The notes beneath the pieces are model-generated. The model was not told where the DNA came from and did not search any database. It saw only the letters and a program-made list of their open reading frames with translations. A DNA stretch of 64,000 bases from Scilla litardierei. Its lineage: Eukaryota; Streptophyta; Magnoliopsida; Asparagales; Asparagaceae. Positions 56,753 to 64,000 of this stretch are shown here, in pieces. The stretch is taken from positions 182,443,051 through 182,507,050 of the forward strand of contig CM061138.1 of NCBI GenBank assembly GCA_030789695.1. The letters are read 5' to 3'. A program made the translations under genes and the position numbers. How positions within the stretch are numbered: the first letter of the stretch is position 1; every line of letters begins with the position of its first letter.

Positions 56753-57281
56753 TGTTGGAACTTATCCAACACAGTTGGATCTTAATCCAACGTTGGGCTA
56801 ATATGCGAATATAATTATATAGTGCTACACTGTCATATTAAAGCCCAATATATAAGTGATCTCATTTATTAAGTTGAGTGGGCTTAAATGAGTCATATAG
56901 GTTGTGGGCCTTTATGTGTGTTGACTATTGGGCTTCAATTCGTTGATGGGCCGAATTGGAAACCCTAGGGCTAAGGAGCCTAGCCCCTATATATATGCGG
57001 TCATAATCTCCGGAGCACACGAACAAGTTAGTCATCTTTTCTACGTCTCGTCGCTAGGAGAGAAACCGGGAGAAAGCCAAAGGATTTCTCCAACGGTTGA
57101 TTCGTGCTGTTCTGGAAGATCATCCGCCACGTTATCGTCAGGATCTCTTTCAGAATATTAGCGATGGATTCAAGTACGCTTCCGCTAAACAGAGTAGGTA
57201 ACGTTTTAAGATTCAGCATACGTTTTATCTAGATCTGTGTTATTCGGTTTGTACGCACATCTTAAATCTTTAGTTTCTACA
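56753..57281 (+). repeat. 5' LTR of the plus-strand copia element
   Basis: 529 bp, TGTTGGAACTTATCC to GTTTCTACA, with an inner TATATATATG box near 56988-56997. The left flank is TCATG. Confidence 0.85.
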
Positions 57282-57283
57282 AG

Positions 57284-57296
57284 TGGTATCAGAGCC
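57284..57296 (+). other. Primer-binding site (initiator-Met tRNA)
   Basis: TGGTATCAGAGCC, two bases after the LTR. Confidence 0.9.
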
Positions 57297-57479
57297 GCCA
57301 TACTTGGATCTTAAGATTTTGCTTATTCGTGAATTCGGATCTGTTAAAAATTTGTTTTTTATCAGTTTTAAGTTTCGGATCTGTTAAAAATCATTTTTTA
57401 TCAGTTTTAAGTTTCGGATCTGTTAAAAATTGGGGTTTTGATTGATTTTTCCTGTTAAAAAGGACGAACCCTAGATCGG

Positions 57480-58250
57480 GAGTGGCCCGACACGGCAACA
57501 GAGTGGGCGGCTCTGCCGTCCCTCGTCAGGAGATCGACGCCGGCAACGCCGTCGCCGACGCAGAACAGCAAGTGGCTATCAAAAAAAGGTTTTGGGGTGC
57601 ACTGCCGCCCCCCGTTAGTTTTCCGACAAAAAGGGCAGCGTCGCCGCCCCTATAAAGTTTCAGAGGGGGGCGGCGCATGGCCGCCCCCAGCACGGTATTC
57701 CGGCGACGGGGTGCCCTTCCCCGTCACCGGCAAGCACAGACCCACACCCTCGATGGGGTCTGCTGCAATCGCGCAGAAAACGGGGGGCTTCCCCAGCCGG
57801 CGCGGAATCGGAAAGGGGCGGCGCATGGCCGCCCCCAGCACGGTATTCTGGCGACGGGGTGCCCTTCCCCGTCACCGGCAAGCACAGACCCCCACCCTCG
57901 GTGGGGTCTGCTGCAATCGCGCAGAAAACGGGGGGCTTCCCCCGCCGGCGCGGAATCGGAAAGGGGCGGCGTTGCGCCGCCCCATTAGACCCCGAAAGAC
58001 CGGGGGGCGGCGCTCCGCCGCCCCTCCCCTTCGTCACGGCAGCAGGCGCCCTCCGGCACCTGCGAGCTACAGAAAGGGGCGGCGTTTGCCGCCCTGTTGG
58101 CCGGCGGCTGGCGCCCCTGGCGCCTGCGCGACGCAAAGAAGGGGCGGCCCCTGCCGCCCCTGTCGGCTGAGGCCGGCGACGTCCCCCCTACCGGTGCTGG
58201 ATCTGAGGGAAAGGGGCCGGCGGTGGCCGGACCCTGGTTGGGCCAAAAGT
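57480..58250 (+). repeat. GC-rich tandem repeats in the leader
   Basis: A 148-bp unit (containing GGGGCGGCGCATGGCCGCC and ACCGGCAAGCACAGACCC) occurs twice at about 57664-57957, with a partial third start after it. The block is far richer in G and C than its flanks. The ORFs here overlap on both strands and change with the repeat, so I do not call a gene. Confidence 0.8.
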
Positions 58251-58599
58251 TCGGCTAGAGTTTCTAACACTAGCAGACTTTGGGCCAAATTGGGCCCAAA
58301 CAGATTATTTTTCAAAAAAATTTAATTTTTCAGCATATGGGCTTTTAGTTTGGGCATGTTTTGGTCACTTCACAATTTTGGGCTTAAATTGAATATTTTG
58401 GTGCGTATAAACCCTATTTTGGGATTCTATTATTCTCTTTTGAAGCCCCATTTCAAATATATTAATGCACTGATAATTAGAGTAAATAAAATGTCATCTT
58501 GTGTATATTTCCTCATTCGGTTTATTTGTGCGTTAAATTAAGTTCATTCCGATTTTCAATCTTTAGGCAAATTCATTTATATATACATTTCGAAATAAT

Positions 58600-59870
58600 T
58601 CTGTTTTTAGGTGAATTCCCACCAAAGTGTGTTCTACTATTAAAATTGTTATTATTTCGGAATGTAAACGGATCAAATACACACATTGTATGATTAGTTG
58701 CTTGAATGAATTTTAATTGGATCGAAGGAGTAAATAAAAGGCTTTCATATATATTTACATTTAAGTTCAGTTTCATTTGAATTCAATTTTTGGGCACAGT
58801 AGATTGTATGTTTCAAAATAATTTTAATTATTACGGGATCCCACCAAAGTGGGCTCTACAGTTAAATTATTATTATTTCGGAATATAAATGGTTAAATAC
58901 ATACGGTGTATGATTGGTTACCTAATATTGAATTTAATTTGGATTGAAGGATGAAATAAGAAGCTTTAATGTATATTTCTCCTCAAAGATAAAAATTTTG
59001 TGTTAATTGTGCTAAAATAAATTTAAATTCTAAGTTTAAGGCATAAAACCATATATGTATATATACTTCGGTATATAACAAGTCAACTTCATACCTTAGT
59101 ATGAAAATTCGGTTTGGCTAAATTTAGGTTTAAATTAAAATACAAAATTCAAGTGTTTTCTTCAGGAGCAAATAAAAGGCTTTAACATATATTTCTCCTC
59201 GATGATAAGTTTAAAAGGCCTTAAGGAATTTTGTGCACTAACCATCAAGTAAATGGCCTTAAGGAAATTTGACACATTTTAAAGTTATATATATAATGGG
59301 ATAGGGAGTATATTTATATATATATCTTTCTATGTATGTTCATACACACATTAGTACACCTATATACACCATTTTAAGAAGAAAATTTGTGTCGAAGTTA
59401 TGGATTTTATTTAGCTCAATATAAATGATTAGAAAGGTGGAATAAAAAGTTCTTATATATATTTCCACTTAGTGTAATCATTTTGTGTTAAATTCAGTTT
59501 AGTTTCAAATTCGATTTTTTGGCACAATTAATTATATATTTCGAATATAGATTGATTGGATCATCAACTCACCAAAGTGGGTTTTCTTGTGAAGATTAGT
59601 TTTGATTTCGAAATATAACAAGTTCAATACATACTTTTGTATGAAAATTTTGGTTGCCTTAAATTTGATTTTGAATAAAAGTGGACTTGAATATCTCCAC
59701 TTAAAGTGTAAATTCATGTATTAAATTGCGACATAGATTCAAATTTTGCAAAGGTATATATTTTTTGAAATGACTTCGTGCAATCATCATCTCACCAAAG
59801 TGGGCTCTATTGTTTTGCATTATTTCATTTCATAAATATAAAAAGGATTTTATGTGCCCATGATTTTCGC
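58600..59870 (+). repeat. Degenerate 220-240 bp repeats in the AT-rich leader
   Basis: CACCAAAGTGGGCTCT-like blocks recur near 58619, 58842, 59569 and 59792, each followed by similar TTATTATTTCGGAATATAA text; a weaker unit lies near 59060. No ORF is present. Confidence 0.65.
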
Positions 59871-60181
59871 AAGAATGCTTAATCGGCCCAAAGGAAGATT
59901 ATCGTTCTATATCATTTCATGCGCACCTTTAGCAATAGACAATGTGATGATTAGTGAGATCAATGCATGCAAATTTAATTCGGCCCAAAGAAAGTTTTAT
60001 TTTTGACATGTTATTATTGTCATTGTCTGATTGCTACAACAAGATGTCAATGACTAGTCAATAGATTATCCAAAGATAAATATTAGGCTAGTGGGGGATG
60101 TATTGAGATGGGAAAATAGCATTAATTTGAATTTGATGTTGTTTTGTTGAATACTCATATCAACATGTTACAATTGTTTTC

Positions 60182-60805
60182 TTGTTCTCTTTTTCAGCTA
60201 TTATTCCTGAAAATTTTTCTGCCAACCTCAAATCTATTCCAGTACTTAATGGTTCTAACTTCAAAGCATGGAAGGAAAATCTTTTGATAATCCTCGGAGT
60301 CATGGATCTTGATCTGGCATTAAGGACTCATAGTCCCCCACCACTCACTGATGAGAGTACATATGATGAACAGAGTGAGATGGAAGAGTGGAAGAGATCA
60401 AATCGCATGTGCCCAATGCTTATGAAGAATGACATTCAAGAAAATCGCAGGGCCACTATTTCAGATAAAATTACTACATCTAAAGGATTCCTTTCCGACA
60501 TTGAAAATAGATTTGTCAAGAATGAAAGGGGTGAAATTGGTACACTCTTGACAATTCTAAATTCAATGGGGTATAAGGGTACGGAAAATATTAGGAAGCA
60601 CATATTGAAGATGTCTAATATTGCTTCAAGGTTGAAAGCACTTGAGCTAGACCTCTCTGAGGCTCTGCTAGTGCATTTTGTTTTGATATCTCTTCCATCA
60701 CAGTTCAACCAGTTTAAGATGAGCTACAATCTGAAGGATGAGACTTGGTCTCTGGATGAGCTCATCTCGCACTGTGTCCAGGAAGAGAACATGCGTGAGC
60801 AATGA
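60182..60805 (+). pseudogene. Copia gag (UBN2/gag_2 type), start lost and frameshifted at its end
   Basis: 207 codons are open. The N-terminus AIIPENFSANLKSIPVLNGS and FKAWKENLLIILGVMDLDL fit the copia gag N-terminal pattern. The middle (KHILKMSNIASRLKALELDL, VHFVLISLPSQFNQFKMSY) fits the UBN2 capsid domain. No ATG precedes AIIPEN in frame; the text before it, TTCTCTTTTTCAG, also looks like a splice acceptor, so either the start was lost or it lies in an upstream exon. After NMREQ a TGA follows, while the expected TESAHMISTTKDKK reads on in another frame, which is a one-base deletion. No zinc knuckle is visible. Gag would form the particle; this copy is probably inactive. Confidence 0.75.
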
Positions 60806-60960
60806 AGACAGAGAGTGCTCATATGATCTCTACCACTAAAGATAAGAAAGGTATGCTGTGAAATTTGGTTTAATTCTAAGTTAATTTCTTTTAGTGCAAA
60901 CTTTGGTACTTATAGACACGTGATGGAAAGATCCTGATTTAACCATTCACATCATTGTGT

Positions 60961-63010
60961 CTATGCAGGATTGCCAAGATGCCCAAGAGCCAAATGATGG
61001 TGAAAGATACATTGATATGGGCAATGGCAAGATGGTTCAAGTAGAAGCAAAATAAATTTAGATTATTTTCTTTTAAATGCTAGATTGTATTTGAATTTTA
61101 TGAGACCATTATGTACCGTTTTAATGGAATTTGGATTTCCATCCCTATTTTGAACAAACTCGGTTATTATTGTTCAAAACTGAATGGAAAATTTGGTTGT
61201 CTCATAATTCAAAATTAGTTTATTCTGGTTCTTTAAAAGTTCATTATAATCTTCATTTATTTGAAAATGTTGTTTCATCTATAGAATTCCTGCATTTAAG
61301 TACATGTATTATAATGAAAGAATTAACAATTTAGAATTTCAGTTATTTTTTACTGCAGCATATATCCTTAATAATGTTTCAACAAATGAATCGCTTGCAA
61401 GTTTGGAGATGTCTAACTAAGGTAAGGCTTTATAATCCTAATAAAGAAATAGGACACAATGCTAATGATTTTCTGTTTTTTGTTGAATAGTTTAAAAGTT
61501 GTTATTATGATTTTACATAATCCCACTGTTAAGTTAGTTTACGAATTAGAAAATGCACACCGATTTGAGGATTCTGAGTTTGAGGGGGGAAATTTAGTTA
61601 ATGACATTATTCTTGAAGAGTATTATATCCACACAGGTGTTGTTGGCATTATTCAGGATGGTATTCCTGACATTGTTCAAGACACAGTAAATTCAAGATA
61701 ATGTTGCAATTCCTCCCATTCGGGAAATTGTTCATAAGGACAAACTCTAGCACCTCAAAGTAACTAATTGTCATTCAGGAACTCCATTAAAGAGATGAAA
61801 AAGTACATTGTTGAAATATTACATTGTAATTCTCAAGAACATTTGGTTAACATTAGGATGATGGAAGTTCGACTTACATTAAATCAGAAAAGTTCTACAT
61901 CTCTAAAATGGATTAATGCATTAATTAAGAAAGTCTTTGAATGATACTTAAAATCTTTTTTCATTGTCATAAGGTTTGAAACCTATTGATTGTAAATAGT
62001 TTTTTATAATCAAAAGGAATTCAAAATGGTATTAAGAGAAGATTTAAAGCGTATCACTCAAAGATTTATACGGAAAAGAATGCATTAATTGTAAAGAGAG
62101 TTTTTGTTCAGTTTTCATGAAAGACTCTGTAAGGTTTATAATGGCATTAGTAGAGCATTTCAATATCGTTAATGATATATTAAATTTCATTAAGTGATCA
62201 CCTCGTTCGGTTTTAAGATGATGTTTAATGATGTTATATATCTTAAGTTCTGTGGGAGCATGTAATTTCTATAATATCTATGTGGTAATGAATGTTAAGT
62301 TCTATGTGAGACAAGTTTAGTCTCATTGATTGCCCCGAGAATCTACTTCAGAAGATTCTCTATATCTCACCAAGAGGGAGTCTAAAGTATGCTCAGTTTT
62401 ATATGCATTTGGTTAATGCATATTTACAGATATGTTGGACAGATTGTTATGTTCAGGAGTATACCATTTAACAGCAGCCAAATGGGTCTTTCGGTATTTA
62501 TGGAGAACAAAAGGATTACATGTTCAAGGACCAGTAATCAAAAAAAGGTTTGAGATCATTTTGGTATACTGACTATGATCATTTATTAGATGCAAAGAAT
62601 GTATGAAAATCTATATTAGGCGGCATCTAGTAGAAGAGATTTAAATGGTCCCCTTTATATAGTCTCTTCTGACATAGCTTTAGATTTCATTTCATATTAT
62701 GTGACATCCAAATCATGAAATATATCTGCATATTTTGTCAACATGCTGCAAATTAGGGATGGTGTCGAAACACCTCACAGTTTATTTAGTGATAATGAAG
62801 TCTGCAGTTTTATATTCCAGCAACAACAGGAACTAGACAAAGTTTAGATATTCAGAGATCAAGTTCCTATATTGTTGATTAATAATAGGAGTGTATAATT
62901 GTCTAATGAGCACATCGGAACAAACCGTGTAATTACGGATCCATTATACTAAGGGAATGTCATCCAAAAGGTTTTATGAGCTCGCTACTCATATGGATGT
63001 CATTTCATTA
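60961..63010 (+). pseudogene. Scattered copia pol fragments
   Basis: In order: a pre-integrase piece (ERYIDMGNGKMVQVEA near 61000; LNKLGYYCS and LSHNSKLVYSGSL near 61140-61240), an integrase end piece (AYILNNVSTNES near 61360; DPIVQD-like IPDIVQDTV near 61660), an RT start piece (MKDSVRFIMALVEHFNIV near 62120), and RNase H pieces (YHLTAAKWVFRYLWRTKG near 62465; EHIGTNRVITDPL near 62910). The integrase core and the RT active site were not found. It is a remnant with many stops. Confidence 0.7.
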
Positions 63011-63456
63011 AGAACATTCAGTTTTGTGGGAGTTTGTTCTTTTGGGTGCTCATATGATAGACAAAATTAAGTCTCCAGCTTAAGCTTGAGTTTATTTTCT
63101 GATCAGAAATAAAGTTTCGGTTCAGTTCGGCTTCACTCCGATTTTGGTATGTTTATGATCTCACTAAGGTTAAGGAGGATCGGTTGGAAATAGACATGTT
63201 AGATCACATTACATGTAATTTCCATACTACACATCCACTTCATAATCCATGTCATTCTTTTGTATTAGCACGGTGACCACTGATGGGTCGAGCTGCAATT
63301 GTTGCGGCAAAGATCTCCTTGATCCCTTGCTAATCTAATTGATGGACCGGATTGTTTTTGACTCATTAAAGAAATGACAGTAAGTTAAGATTTTAGTCGG
63401 TTGTATGCACAATGAAATATAATTATAAGGTTTAACATATAGCCCAAGTGGGATAT

Positions 63457-63688
63457 TGTTGTAACTTATCCAACACAGTTGGATCTTAATCCAACGTTGG
63501 GCTAATATGCGAATATAATTATATAGTGCTACACTGTCATATTAAAGCCCAATATATAAGTGATCTCATTTATTAAGTTGAGTGGGCTTAAATGAGTCAT
63601 ATAGGTTGTGGGCCTTTCTGTGTGGTGACTATTGGGCTTCAATTCGTTGATGGGCCGAATTGGAAACCCTAGGGCTAAGGAGTCTAGC

Positions 63689-63764
<76 letters not shown>

Positions 63765-64000
63765 GGTCATGATCACCGGAGCATACGAACAAGTTAGCCG
63801 TCTTTTCTACGCCCCGTCGCTAGGAAAGAAACCGGGAGAAAGCCAAAGGATTACTCCAACGATTGATTCGTACTGTTCTGGAAGATCATCCGCCACGTTA
63901 TCGTCAGGATCTCTTTCAGAATATTAGCGATGGATTCAAGTACGCTTCCGCTAAATAGAGTAGGTAACGTTTTAAGATTCAGCATGTGTTTTATCTAAAT
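63457..64000 (+). repeat. 3' LTR of the plus-strand copia element (partial)
   Basis: It starts TGTTGTAACTTATCC and follows the 5' LTR with scattered differences; the last part is beyond the window. Confidence 0.85.
63691..63763. repeat. AT dinucleotide microsatellite in the 3' LTR
   Basis: About 36 AT units where the 5' LTR has only a few. The Ile/Tyr repeat ORF on the minus strand is caused by it. Confidence 0.95.

Larger units (their letters stand above)
56753..64000 (+). mobile_element. Plus-strand copia element with a long repeat-filled leader (runs off the window)
   Basis: 5' LTR 56753-57281, Met PBS at 57284, a 2.9-kb leader, gag (60182-60805), pol fragments (60961-63010), a short AAGTGGGAT purine tract and a 3' LTR from 63457 that is cut by the window end. 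Copia domain order fits a Tork-like element. Pol is heavily broken, so it is not autonomous. Confidence 0.85.

Noticed and set aside
57597..58325. 242-codon plus-strand ORF in the copia leader
   Set aside because: Composition and repeats explain the open frame; several overlapping frames on both strands are equally open, and no domain is present.
63529..63792. Ile/Tyr repeat ORF on the minus strand
   Set aside because: Produced by the AT microsatellite.
1..64000. CRISPR array or bacterial defence cluster
   Set aside because: The palindromic motif arrays have irregular spacing, no unique equal-length spacers and no cas genes; the context is plant LTR DNA.

Overview
This window is plant nuclear DNA, most likely from a eudicot. 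Nearly all of it is transposable elements, and several sit inside one another. Support comes from LTR retrotransposons of the Ty3 and Ty1/copia groups, primer-binding sites of the initiator-Met type (TGGTATCAGAGC), a hAT transposase relic, a Tourist-like MITE, a tRNA-derived SINE, a Cassandra-type TRIM and one host exon of an ARID/ELM2/Myb-like gene family. I see no bacterial gene organisation, no CRISPR array and no functional tRNA or rRNA gene. The species cannot be named from the sequence.

Positions 1-26486 are a stack of retroelements. The last part of a Ty3 element (1-3794) runs into its 3' LTR (3795-14080). That LTR is split by a complete large-LTR, non-autonomous element (5047-12740) with two 3046-bp LTRs and the target duplication CGTCT. 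Next is a minus-strand Sirevirus (14081-20756: broken gag, PBS, 5' LTR). It abuts the 3' half of a plus-strand Sirevirus (20757-24144: env-like ORF, polypurine tracts, 3' LTR). That in turn ends inside a third Ty3-type LTR that finishes at 26486.

Positions 26487-33070 start with a minus-strand LTR element that has an Asp-tRNA type PBS. They then become the only host-like stretch, with a 440-bp MITE and the minus-strand last exon of the ARID/ELM2-type gene (31684-32337). That gene's other exons would lie at higher coordinates; I could not recognise any within the window.

Positions 33071-36511 are a minus-strand Cassandra-type TRIM whose LTRs carry a 5S-rRNA-like domain. Its 5' LTR holds a SINE (33566-33680) and a gag-only LTR element (element A, 33812-36484). 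A plus-strand Ty3 element missing most of its reverse transcriptase follows at 36726-41462 (target duplication CCAAG). A decayed LTR element (from 41567) contains a minus-strand hAT transposon (about 41976-46294). A minus-strand copia element lies at 47568-53222, and a second, very young gag-only element (element B, 53598-56456, target duplication CTTAC) follows. The window closes with a plus-strand copia element (56753 to the end) that has a 2.9-kb repeat-filled leader, a gag, pol fragments and a partial 3' LTR.

Most of the elements here are non-autonomous or dead, so they could only have moved with proteins supplied from elsewhere. The two gag-only elements (A and B) are the most coherent unit. 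They share LTR ends, PBS, gag layout, a GC-rich tandem-repeat block at the same place in gag, and the last codons of a lost pol gene at the polypurine tract.
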